Of a stretch of DNA of 39,351 bases, positions 1-8,118 are shown in pieces (position 1 is the first letter of the stretch; each line of letters begins with the position of its first letter). The stretch covers positions 1 to 39,351 of the forward strand of contig JARBTQ010000024.1 in assembly GCA_029240075.1 (NCBI GenBank), written 5' to 3'. This DNA is from Chlamydiales bacterium (GTDB lineage: Bacteria > Chlamydiota > Chlamydiia > Chlamydiales > JARBTQ01). Under the pieces are notes generated by a model. It was not told where the DNA came from, searched no databases, and saw only the letters and a program-made list of their open reading frames with translations. Position numbers and translations under genes: made by a program.

Positions 1-57
1 CTACAATATTTTACGCCTGAAGAGATTTATAACCAAAAAAGTAAGGAAGCCGCTTAG
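1..57 (+). CDS. 3' end of an unidentified gene (partial)
   Basis: Frame 1 is open from the first base of the window to a TAG at 55-57, giving 18 residues that end NQKSKEAA. Composition looks like an ordinary hydrophilic C-terminus. Its stop overlaps the stop of the convergent Sir2-like gene by 4 nt (TTAG, 54-57), a common arrangement of real convergent genes. Too short to identify; an open frame of this length could be chance. Confidence 0.4.
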   Translation, partial: LQYFTPEEIYNQKSKEAA

Positions 58-788
58 GCTATTTCAATACGCCGTTGCACTTGATAGTTGAATCCGCCAC
101 CTAAATAATTATACTGAGCGCGGGCTATTTGACCGTTTTCTTCTACTGGCGGAAAAAAGGTAAACCTAGCCGCGCATTGTATAGGTTGAGATAGATTCAA
201 AGCTATAATTACGCCATTAGGATTATTTTGTTTATACCAGTTTAAAAAACCACTTTCATCTGTTGCCAATCCTATTGTTATAACGTATTCGATTTGCTTT
301 AAATCACTAGGGCTAATATTTGTTTTTAGCCAATCCTTTTGATTATGGTTTAATGGTTCAATACCTGTTCTTTGGTGTAGGAGATCAAGATTTTCTGTTA
401 GAACACCCCATTTTTTCAAAAGACTTATATTACGTTCAGCCCAATGAGCTTTGGTTGGTTCTCCATCGATACAACTGTGATAAAATTTATCCATTGCTTG
501 AACAAGTTGTTCTGGATTGTCTAATACTGATTTGAGCAACTTAATCGCACTTTCGCCATTTTTTAAATCGTTAAAGCTTAGCTGCTGCATAAGCTCTGGC
601 ATGGTAAGAACAACTCCTGCAGAAATACCTGCTCCTGTGTAAAAAACAACTTTTTTACTTTCTATAAGATGAGCTATATGTTGTAGGCTGCTTGACTGAG
701 GTACTTCCCTTTCAATAATCAAAGGCTTGGCTACTGCCCCCATAATTCCTTGTATATTAGAACCTCCCACTTCTACATTTTGCTCCAT
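54..788 (-). CDS. Sir2-like domain protein (downstream fragment of the interrupted gene)
   Basis: This is the longest open part of the interrupted gene, 244 aa from an internal ATG. Sir2 (NAD-dependent deacylase fold) signatures run in order: GAGIS at residues 52-56 (NAD-binding), PTKAHWA at 111-117 (family PNxAH), LTENLDLLHQ around 130-139 (family TQNIDxLH, Gln changed to Glu, Asn and Asp kept), a His at 148 near the catalytic HG position, and a strand ending in IALNLSQP (family GTSL...iN). The four Cys of the zinc ribbon are absent and the segment that should hold it is nearly missing, so the protein is a compact, divergent sirtuin. Deacylase activity is doubtful; NAD binding or NADase activity is possible. 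No ribosome-binding site is evident at this ATG, so it is probably not the native start. Confidence 0.6.
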   Translation of the reverse strand: MEQNVEVGGSNIQGIMGAVAKPLIIEREVPQSSSLQHIAHLIESKKVVFYTGAGISAGVVLTMPELMQQLSFNDLKNGESAIKLLKSVLDNPEQLVQAMDKFYHSCIDGEPTKAHWAERNISLLKKWGVLTENLDLLHQRTGIEPLNHNQKDWLKTNISPSDLKQIEYVITIGLATDESGFLNWYKQNNPNGVIIALNLSQPIQCAARFTFFPPVEENGQIARAQYNYLGGGFNYQVQRRIEIA

Positions 789-980
789 AGGTTGTATATC
801 ATTATAACTATAAACCCAAATAGGCGATGTAACTCCCTCTATTTTGTTAAAAAGACTTTGCTGCTCAAGATTTAGTTCGTTAGGTAATTCTCCTTGTATC
901 TGAATAGACAGACTTGTTTGTCCTTGTTGAAAGTTGAAACAAAAGGATATGCCAAACTCTTTTACTTTAGAGGCTGTGCT

Positions 981-983
981 CTA
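981..983 (-). other. In-frame amber codon splitting the Sir2-like gene
   Basis: The + strand reads CTA, i.e. TAG on the coding strand, between a codon for Lys (AAG) and one for Ser (AGC). A one-base change from CAG, AAG, TGG or TAT/TAC would restore a sense codon. The frame is open for 55 codons before it and 308 codons after it. Confidence 0.8.
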
Positions 984-1140
984 CTTCATGGTACTGGTAA
1001 AAGTCTTGACATTTTCTTCTAGAGCCGCCCTTGTCATAATTGGTGGGGCTTCCAATAGAGGAGACTGCGCATTTAAGTTTGCATAATTAGTAATCATTAT
1101 AAGTATCCACAAGTAAATTTTTTTGGGTTTATTGATTTTT

Positions 1141-2907
1141 TTAAACATCTTGAGAAATTTTCCCTATGTAATTATAGTTATCTTGCTTAGATTCAGATAA
1201 AATCTTTGCTTTTAAAATAGCACCTTTAGCATTGATTAGTCCTCTACCAAAGTATTCCTTGGACCTTTGGATCTGTTGAAAAGAAAATTTACTTAGTTCT
1301 GAATCATCCTCTATAAGATGAGGACGTAAATATTCATCTAAAATTATTTTTCTAGCACTATCAAGAATGCAGGAACGAATTTCCTCTACTGTAAGATTAG
1401 GAAAAGCCCCTGCGATAAGAACTGCAACGCCGGCAACTACAGGGGCTGCAAAAGACGTTCCTGTAACAGATTCGTATAAAATCTCTCCTACTTCGTTTTC
1501 TCCTACAGGAAGGATAATATCAGAACCAACTGCACATACGGTCATATCAGCGAAACTAGCCCCAGGTACATTACTACTAGGATGGGGCCATAACTTATTA
1601 CTATCAAGGTTAACAACAAGGATAGAAGTTTCCTGTATTGTAGGATCTGCCATGTAAAAGTCTTGGCTATTTACTAAATTGCTAAAATAACCACCTTCAT
1701 TCCCTAAAGATTTGACCATAATCTTATTGTGGTTACATTCTCTTACTTCCTGTAAATATATTCCTAGGATAGCATCTGTAACTCTATTTGCTAAAGATTG
1801 AGCCATCATTTTCATATCTTCTAATAAACTTTTGCTATATAGATTCGATACCTCGGCCCATTTTCTAATTATTTCTCTTATTAGATAGGCAAGATCTAGG
1901 CATTGTTCTTTGATCTCAAGATCAATTTTTTCATCATTGAGCAAGCTATTGAGCTCTTTAGAAATTGTCTCTTCTTGAAAATAAAATTCTTCTAAATAAC
2001 TATCCACATCATTTAGATCTAAATTTCCATTCAAAACTTTTTTACAAAAGTTTATGAATTGGACTATAGAACTTCTGTCGATCAGAGCGTAGGTTATTAT
2101 AGGAGATTGAATGGCCTGATCAGATTCTTTAAATTTAAAATAAGAATTATTACTAAAAGTTCTTTTTTCTATATTACATGCAGGGGCTACACTTATAAAA
2201 TTTGAATACTTAGGCAGACTAGAGTTAATGATGGTACTCACTAAGAAACCATGCCTATCCTCTATGTTTGAATAGAGGGATTCTTGGAATCCCAAGTCTA
2301 CAACCGCAACAGAAGCCCCTTTACCCAAATATCCATGCTGATGAGCCCATTCAATGTCCATTAAAGCCCTTGTATCTTTCGTAATATTGAGTTGTTTTAC
2401 ATTGCCTATACTTTCTAATTGTTCCCACCATTTATCAAAACTTTGCTGATGATAGCTCTCTATTGCGGAAAAAGTAGTTTCTTCTGATTCAATTTCACTC
2501 GCACTTAGTAAAGCCCTTATCTCTTGCAAGCATAACAAACATTCTTGATGAAGTCGCATCTTCACAGTCACATTATCTATATTAACAATCCCAAAGGATA
2601 TAGCGGTTTTCAAGGAAAACGACGAAAAGATATGGTTACCTTTAGTGAATCTTTTATAATATTTTTCTATACTATTTTTAATTAAAGAATTGTGCAGCTT
2701 TTCTAGGACTAAGAAAGATTTTTCACTCGTATTATTTACCTTATCATCCTCTTGCCGAATTAGGCCTAATGATTTATATTTTGACCAAAATTTTTCTATT
2801 AGATCTCTTTTTTGGTTAATCTTTTCCCATTTTTGATCAATTTTTTCTTTTATTTGAAAATCTTCTCTGTTCCAATAAAGATGTTCCCATGAATAAAAAG
2901 AATCCAT
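1141..2907 (-). CDS. Subtilisin-like serine protease (S8 family)
   Basis: The 588-aa product has the S8 catalytic triad in the usual order: Asp204 in VAVVDLGF, His219 in RHGFLVSTI, Ser485 in TGTSFAAPVVAG, with Asn403 (KSLGNEGG) as the oxyanion-hole residue. The first ~180 residues are charged and helical, with no signal peptide and no recognisable propeptide. Between His219 and Asn403 there is a long, mainly helical insertion (roughly 260-395) that typical subtilisins lack. The Thr usually following the Asp motif is Leu, and the His motif is HGFLV rather than HGTHV, so specificity is likely unusual. The stop overlaps the start of the Sir2-like gene by 8 nt, so the two form an operon. Export, if any, would need another route such as type III secretion; this is inference. 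Confidence 0.85.
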   Translation of the reverse strand: MDSFYSWEHLYWNREDFQIKEKIDQKWEKINQKRDLIEKFWSKYKSLGLIRQEDDKVNNTSEKSFLVLEKLHNSLIKNSIEKYYKRFTKGNHIFSSFSLKTAISFGIVNIDNVTVKMRLHQECLLCLQEIRALLSASEIESEETTFSAIESYHQQSFDKWWEQLESIGNVKQLNITKDTRALMDIEWAHQHGYLGKGASVAVVDLGFQESLYSNIEDRHGFLVSTIINSSLPKYSNFISVAPACNIEKRTFSNNSYFKFKESDQAIQSPIITYALIDRSSIVQFINFCKKVLNGNLDLNDVDSYLEEFYFQEETISKELNSLLNDEKIDLEIKEQCLDLAYLIREIIRKWAEVSNLYSKSLLEDMKMMAQSLANRVTDAILGIYLQEVRECNHNKIMVKSLGNEGGYFSNLVNSQDFYMADPTIQETSILVVNLDSNKLWPHPSSNVPGASFADMTVCAVGSDIILPVGENEVGEILYESVTGTSFAAPVVAGVAVLIAGAFPNLTVEEIRSCILDSARKIILDEYLRPHLIEDDSELSKFSFQQIQRSKEYFGRGLINAKGAILKAKILSESKQDNYNYIGKISQDV

Positions 2908-3443
2908 ATACTACTCATATAAATTAAATATTATAAAATATAACCGATTTTATAATTTTAAGATAAAAATTATTTTTAATTCAAATATTTAATAAAGATC
3001 GCTTATAAGTAAATTTCCTGAAAAGAATAAAAAATTTACTTGCTTACTATGTTGACCCTGATAGATTCATCCAAACAATTTGTACAATGGCCTAGAGAGT
3101 GTAGTTTGGCTAAAAATAGTCTATATTAGGCATTGAATCTTATTTTTAGCGTAGTCGCAAAGAGCTGTTATTTTGAAATACACTATTTTCTGTATGTCGA
3201 GTTCATTCGTCATTTGTTTTGTAAGAGAACGTAATTATAGCTTCTATAAGATTCCTTTCTGTAATCTTTAAAAGGTTAATTATACAACAATTCTTTTTCA
3301 CTTCTTTTTTAAAACCTAATATAAGCATATATACAAACTTTCTGATATTTAATATTTTTAACAAAATCATTTTCAATATTATAGAAAAAAAATACAAAAA
3401 TCTTAAATTAAGATTAATAAATAAAGATTAAAACCATACTAAT
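2908..3443. other. Intergenic stretch between divergent accessory genes
   Basis: 536 bp without a convincing gene. It must hold the promoters of the subtilase operon (-) and of the caspase-like gene (+), but I see no clear -35/-10 pair. It contains a 10-bp inverted repeat (3007-3016 / 3032-3041). A 64-codon frame at 3203-3397 (-) is rich in Ile/Lys/Leu and has no ribosome-binding site; I regard it as chance in AT-rich DNA. Confidence 0.6.
3007..3041. repeat. 10-bp inverted repeat with 15-nt spacer
   Basis: AAGTAAATTT at 3007-3016 is perfectly complementary to AAATTTACTT at 3032-3041. It is AT-rich and not followed by a T-run, so a terminator role is unlikely; an operator or chance structure is possible. 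Confidence 0.35.
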
Positions 3444-3467
3444 ATGATAATTTATGTAGGTTTTAAT

Positions 3468-6400
3468 ATGGATAGCTCGTTTCATACTCAATTAACAACA
3501 ATTAGTAGATTGGAAGAGAATTTAACTGTAAAAGGCAACAAGCTTGTCTGTAATAAAATCTCAGTAAAAGAAAAGTGCCCTGTATTGAGCAAATTAGGGG
3601 CTATCCATGCTTTTCTTGAGGAACACAAACAAGAGCTTAATAACTCAGATAGCTGTCAATTACAAACCTTAAATCGCAAGCTCTGTGCTGAGGCTACGAA
3701 CGATGGTGAAAAGGAAAAGATACAGAAGGTTTTCCAACAATTCATAGGGATAGCTGAACAAGGAGGTACAAAAAAGGCGCCCTTAGAATCTGCACCATTT
3801 ATGCATGAAATTGTTATTCCTGTAACAGGCCCAGCTGTAACAGAAGAGGAAAAATTAAAAAATTTATTGCTAGTTCAAGAAAAATTTCCCCGTTATCAGC
3901 TTGGAAATGGTTTTATAGTCTACGATACAAATGGCGGAGTCCTACCTTCTGATACTGGTATCGATAAACTAAGAGCAGAGCTCAAGCAACTAAAGCAAAC
4001 TGCGACATTATCAGAGACAAAGAAAGCAGCGGCAGCTGTTTTTTCACTTATTAAGCTACGAACAGTGGTTCCTATATCTATATTGATAGAAAAAAAGGTT
4101 GGAAGAGAAAACGGTGCAGGTCTGATTACTTGTAAGGAAACTATAAAAAATGGTTTGCCTTTAGTTCTGACTAAAGCCTACTTGCACTGCTTCGATAAAG
4201 AAGATAAGACATATGCCAAGCAACTCGATGAACTCGCTAAAGACTGTGATATTTATGTGCCACCAAACAATAGCTTCTTTATAATTTTACCAAAAGGAAA
4301 AGACCCACAAGCACATGGCTTTAATGTTGATGCCTCTATGAAATGGGATAACGACAGAAGTCTATCTGAAGTGCAATTAGATAACAATCCCCCCTCTATC
4401 AGTAATTCATTAAGTGCTTTATTAACAGAAGATTCAGATGAACAAGGCTTTTATAGAATGGTAAGCATTACGGGGCATGGGGGTTACCCTAACTACCCAC
4501 ATAACATTAACGAAGATGGGCAAGGAATGATTCTCAATTTACCCGTAAAAGAGCTGCAAGAAGAGTTCTTACCAGCATTGGCCGATAAAAATATAGCAGC
4601 AGCACAATTCAACAGCTGCTATACAGGCGGCTTTAATTCTAATCTCATTGAAACAAGAGATCGACAAGTTCCTTTCCCAATTTTGATAAAGGGAGCTCAG
4701 GAGAATGTTGTATATACAAATGACCAATTTGTACCTATTTTACAATCTTTAGAGCAGTCCTTGTTTAAGAAACCTTCTAGTAATTATGCTAACTATATCT
4801 TACCGCCTAAACAACTAACGGAAAGAGAGATTGCGAAATGGGATATGCAGAATAGTCATGCTCAAGCCCAAGACCAAATCATAACTTTTATTCCAGCAAC
4901 AAATAAATCTGAAACAAAAACTTTTTATACCCCAAGCTTTGATGATTCTGTCTATATTGTCGATAAAGAAATAAGAAATTTAAAAAACGAGCCTCTTGCA
5001 AATTTTCTTTTACAAAGATCGACCAAAGCAAACGAAACAGAGCTATACAAGAGTCTTGAACAAATAAACCAAGTAGATGACCAGGTTGTAACAGTCTCTG
5101 TTCCCTCTTCTTCATATTGTTTTTTTGAAAATCCCATCATTAATGCTCATTTAAAATTTGAACAGGGTTATCCTATAGGCTTGATTGCAAGAGGAAGCAC
5201 ATCCCATCATGTTATTAATGAGATTACAGCTCCTAATATAGATATAGTAAAAATTGCCGATAAAACATTTAACGCTCACTGGAATTTTTTTGCTAAGGAG
5301 TCTTCCCCAGAACCTGCAACTAAGGTCTTTGCTATAGGAAAGATCACCTGTAGATTTCAAGCTGAAGCCACGATTTTAGAGCAAGTGGTGATCAGTAAAG
5401 GCCCCGAAGGATGTTTCCTATCATTTAGAAAGAGGGAACAATTTTATAAAATACCTTTCAAACGAGAGGAGAAAAAAAATGAGGAAGGGGCACCTCAGTG
5501 GATATCTGACCAACCAATAGAGCAGACAGCAGAACAAGCAGCGGCGACTGCTTACCAAGCGGTAGTCGGTTCACCCCCCCACAAAAAAACCTTAAAACAA
5601 TTATCCAAAGGCAGACAAACTGAAAGCGACTTTTATAAAGCGTTAGAGAGTTCTTTTTGGAACAAGAAGTTATCATCTTCCGACAAATTATTACATCAAG
5701 TTGTAGCTCTATGTACAGAGGAAAAAGACTCTGCCGTTTTATCAGATAAACTTGTTCAATTAATCAAAAAAGAGGACCCTAATACCAGAGCAATAATATT
5801 ACAAAGCTTAATGGAGTTCATCCAATTAGAATCATCTTTAACAGAAAAGGTTAAAGCAGCGCTAACCCCTTTTGCAGAGGAATTTCTTTTGCATCAAGCA
5901 ATGAATCTAGAGAACATTGAGGAATTCAAAAAAGTCTTAGAAAGTAATCCAGCACTTCTAAACATTATTGACCTTGAAGGGGAGCGCCCTCTAGACTTAG
6001 CTCTCCTTAAAGACTGCAATAAGAGTACTATACTACTAAATCATGGAGCTAAGTGTGGACCAAGAGCTGCACCATTTAGAATTGGAATGTTCATCTATAT
6101 GAGATTAAACTCAAAAGAACAAATTCTAGAACCTTTATCAAAAGAGGCTAAACTGTATATTGTGGATTCATTGTTGGCCCCTTATAACAGCGATCCAGCT
6201 TTGCAAGATTTTATGAGAGAAGGGGCTATTGATTCAATCAATAGCTTTTTACAAGGGAAGACTAAGGTCCCACGTTCAAACGGCAATTTATCTGCAGAAT
6301 TAGTCATTAGTGCTTTGGATAAAGGGGAATTTGAGATTGCAGAACGATTACTTTCATCTCCTTTACTCGATCCTAAGCAGCTTTTACCAAATGGATCTAC

Positions 6401-7037
6401 CCTACTAGAATACTTGGTAGAGAGTGACCATTTTGAATTAGCTGTCCAGCTTGTCAGCAGAAAAGACTATTTAGGAGAGGGTTTAACAAATAATGATACT
6501 GCAATACTTGAAAATTTGTTAGTACCTAGATTTAAGGGTAAGCACAAGCAACTATTGGCTACAGCATTTAAACTAAACCCGAACTTACAGTGGCAGGCGG
6601 AATGGCCGCTACCTCCTTCTAATATCCTTCTACAGGTAACTTCTTGGATAGAAAGTAAACAAATTGATATGGACGCTTTGCTTTTAATTTTGAATACATT
6701 TCAAAATAGTGTTCCTAAGGACAAGTCAATACTATTATTAAGAGAAGCTATATACAAACTTCCTCTAAGTTTTGTAAAAATGACTATAAATAGTGGTAAT
6801 ATTGACTCTTTTGACCACCAGCGAGGGATGAGCTTAATAGATTACGCCAAAGATGCCGATAGACCCGATATTTTAAAATATCTAGAAAATTTAAAGGCTG
6901 AAAAAGAGATGAAAAAAGGCTTTTTAAATGATTTTAGTGTAGATTTAAAAGAGCTGAAAGATCTAAAAGGATACAACCAGCTTGCTGCAGAGCAGTTAGC
7001 TGATATTAAAAGCCAATTAAACAAATTCCTTAAGTAG
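3468..7037 (+). CDS. Caspase-like (clan CD) cysteine peptidase-type protein with C-terminal ankyrin-like repeats
   Basis: The frame opens at ATG 3444, but the next ATG at 3468 has an AGG 8 nt upstream (TGTAGGTTTTAATATGG), so I prefer 3468 (1189 aa; numbering below is from 3444). Residues 338-347 (RMVSITGHGG) and 387-395 (AAQFNSCYTG) form the two strand-plus-catalytic-residue motifs of clan CD peptidases (caspase, gingipain, clostripain): a strand ending in His345-Gly, then a strand ending in Cys392. Ankyrin-like helical pairs with DLEGERPLDLAL and ILLNHGAK occur at about 815-880, with weaker units near 960-1020 and 1130-1165. There is no signal peptide or membrane segment. Eukaryote-like architecture beside other such genes suggests a secreted effector, but substrate and secretion are unknown. 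The peptidase assignment rests on two motifs only. Confidence 0.6.
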   Translation: MDSSFHTQLTTISRLEENLTVKGNKLVCNKISVKEKCPVLSKLGAIHAFLEEHKQELNNSDSCQLQTLNRKLCAEATNDGEKEKIQKVFQQFIGIAEQGGTKKAPLESAPFMHEIVIPVTGPAVTEEEKLKNLLLVQEKFPRYQLGNGFIVYDTNGGVLPSDTGIDKLRAELKQLKQTATLSETKKAAAAVFSLIKLRTVVPISILIEKKVGRENGAGLITCKETIKNGLPLVLTKAYLHCFDKEDKTYAKQLDELAKDCDIYVPPNNSFFIILPKGKDPQAHGFNVDASMKWDNDRSLSEVQLDNNPPSISNSLSALLTEDSDEQGFYRMVSITGHGGYPNYPHNINEDGQGMILNLPVKELQEEFLPALADKNIAAAQFNSCYTGGFNSNLIETRDRQVPFPILIKGAQENVVYTNDQFVPILQSLEQSLFKKPSSNYANYILPPKQLTEREIAKWDMQNSHAQAQDQIITFIPATNKSETKTFYTPSFDDSVYIVDKEIRNLKNEPLANFLLQRSTKANETELYKSLEQINQVDDQVVTVSVPSSSYCFFENPIINAHLKFEQGYPIGLIARGSTSHHVINEITAPNIDIVKIADKTFNAHWNFFAKESSPEPATKVFAIGKITCRFQAEATILEQVVISKGPEGCFLSFRKREQFYKIPFKREEKKNEEGAPQWISDQPIEQTAEQAAATAYQAVVGSPPHKKTLKQLSKGRQTESDFYKALESSFWNKKLSSSDKLLHQVVALCTEEKDSAVLSDKLVQLIKKEDPNTRAIILQSLMEFIQLESSLTEKVKAALTPFAEEFLLHQAMNLENIEEFKKVLESNPALLNIIDLEGERPLDLALLKDCNKSTILLNHGAKCGPRAAPFRIGMFIYMRLNSKEQILEPLSKEAKLYIVDSLLAPYNSDPALQDFMREGAIDSINSFLQGKTKVPRSNGNLSAELVISALDKGEFEIAERLLSSPLLDPKQLLPNGSTLLEYLVESDHFELAVQLVSRKDYLGEGLTNNDTAILENLLVPRFKGKHKQLLATAFKLNPNLQWQAEWPLPPSNILLQVTSWIESKQIDMDALLLILNTFQNSVPKDKSILLLREAIYKLPLSFVKMTINSGNIDSFDHQRGMSLIDYAKDADRPDILKYLENLKAEKEMKKGFLNDFSVDLKELKDLKGYNQLAAEQLADIKSQLNKFLK

Positions 7038-7065
7038 CATCTATTCAATAATGTAAGTATTTTTA

Positions 7066-7104
7066 ATCCTTAAGACCTATGCACCAGCATACAGTCTTAA
7101 GGAT
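7066..7104. terminator. Hairpin between convergent genes
   Basis: A perfect 11-bp stem (ATCCTTAAGAC 7066-7076 / GTCTTAAGGAT 7094-7104) encloses a second 5-bp stem (TATGC 7078-7082 / GCATA 7087-7091). It lies between the + caspase-like gene and the - sucD gene. Neither side has a good T-tract, so it may be an imperfect or structure-only terminator. Confidence 0.5.
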
Positions 7105-7129
7105 AACCGAATCAAAATTCAAATATGAA

Positions 7130-8116
7130 CTAGCATGCAGCTTTACAATGGGATGCTGCTCTATCACAAGTGCACCTGCAGTATTCAGGAAATTTTTTGC
7201 AACAGGGGCACTTGATAATGGGATAGCGGTGAAAGACTGTATGGTTGCGCATTGCTTGAACCACCGCATTTCCCATTTCTGCTGGCGAATTGGCTATAAA
7301 TACTCGAGATTTTTCTAAGTATTTGATTTTTTCCTCTGCACTCCCTTGCCCTTTTGAGATGATCGCTCCTGCATGCCCCATCCTTCTCCCAATGGGAGCT
7401 GATATTCCCGCAATAAAAGCAGCAATAGGTTTAGAACAATGCTCTTTAATCCATTCAGCAGCTTCCTCCTCCGCACTTCCTCCAATCTCACCGATCATCA
7501 GAATAGCCTCTGTTTCGGGATCCTCTTCAAATCTTTTTAAGACATCCGTAAAACTCATTCCTTGCAAAGGGTCTCCACCGATTCCCACGCAGGAAGATTG
7601 TCCTAAACCTAATTGAGTGGTTTGCCAAACCGCTTCATAAGCTAATGTTCCTGAGCGGGAGACAATCCCGACCTTGCCTGGTTTATGGATATGACCCGGC
7701 ATAATTCCTAATTTGGATTTTCCTGGGGAAATGATTCCTGGACTATGGGGACCTAAAAGCAAGCTTGTTTTACTATCCCGCATCGTATGTGCCACCTCGA
7801 TCATATCTTTGATGGGGACTCCATCTGTCACACATACAATCAATTCTATTCCTGCATCTTCCGCTTCTAAGATCGCCTCAGCTGCACGTTGTGGGGGGAC
7901 AAAAATGATTGTTGCGTTACATTTAAGCTGATGCTTAGCCTCCTGCACCGTATCAAATACAGGTAATCCTAATACAATTTGCCCCCCTTTACCTGGAGTG
8001 ACCCCACCTACAATCTGTGTCCCATAGTCTAAGCAAAGCTTAGTATGAAATTGTCCTGCATTCCCAGTAATCCCCTGTACAAGAACCTTAGAATCTTGAT
8101 TGAGTAATATAGCCAT
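7130..8116 (-). CDS. sucD: Succinyl-CoA synthetase (succinate-CoA ligase) alpha subunit with Cys-rich C-terminal tail
   Basis: Catalyses, with SucC, succinyl-CoA + ADP/GDP + Pi to succinate + nucleoside triphosphate in the TCA cycle. The N-terminal CoA-binding Rossmann domain (VLVQGITGNAGQFHT, residues 12-25) and the ligase domain with phospho-His248 in GRRMGHAGAII are intact. The family normally ends near residue 290; this protein continues to 328 with a tail containing eight Cys (303, 305, 306, 313, 315, 317, 324, 328), including CPCC and CRCTC. The tail is in frame and follows conserved sequence directly. Metal binding is conceivable but unproven. It starts 2 nt after the sucC stop, so the genes form one operon in the order sucC-sucD. 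Confidence 0.95.
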   Translation of the reverse strand: MAILLNQDSKVLVQGITGNAGQFHTKLCLDYGTQIVGGVTPGKGGQIVLGLPVFDTVQEAKHQLKCNATIIFVPPQRAAEAILEAEDAGIELIVCVTDGVPIKDMIEVAHTMRDSKTSLLLGPHSPGIISPGKSKLGIMPGHIHKPGKVGIVSRSGTLAYEAVWQTTQLGLGQSSCVGIGGDPLQGMSFTDVLKRFEEDPETEAILMIGEIGGSAEEEAAEWIKEHCSKPIAAFIAGISAPIGRRMGHAGAIISKGQGSAEEKIKYLEKSRVFIANSPAEMGNAVVQAMRNHTVFHRYPIIKCPCCKKFPEYCRCTCDRAASHCKAAC

Positions 8117-8118
8117 AC

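Larger units (their letters stand above)
54..1148 (-). pseudogene. Exported Sir2-like protein gene interrupted by one in-frame amber codon
   Basis: Reading back from the Sir2-like frame, the same frame stays open to an ATG at 1148-1146 except for one TAG (981-983, codon 56). Without that codon the gene would encode 364 aa. The N-terminus looks like a signal peptide: basic MFKKINKPKK, a hydrophobic run YLWILIMITNYA, then LNA|QS as a possible cleavage site. The sequence on both sides of the TAG is protein-like with no frameshift, so this looks like a single recent nonsense change or sequencing error; readthrough or a second initiation at 788 are alternatives. The ATG lies inside the stop region of the upstream subtilase gene (8-nt overlap), so translational coupling is likely. 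I infer one original gene, now broken or produced only as fragments. Confidence 0.75.

Noticed and set aside
3203-3397. 64-codon frame on the - strand between the subtilase and the caspase-like gene
   Set aside because: Composition is almost only Ile, Lys, Leu, Phe in AT-rich DNA, no ribosome-binding site, no homology recognised.
7290-7931. Open frames on the + strand opposite sucD
   Set aside because: Antisense shadows of a strongly conserved gene.
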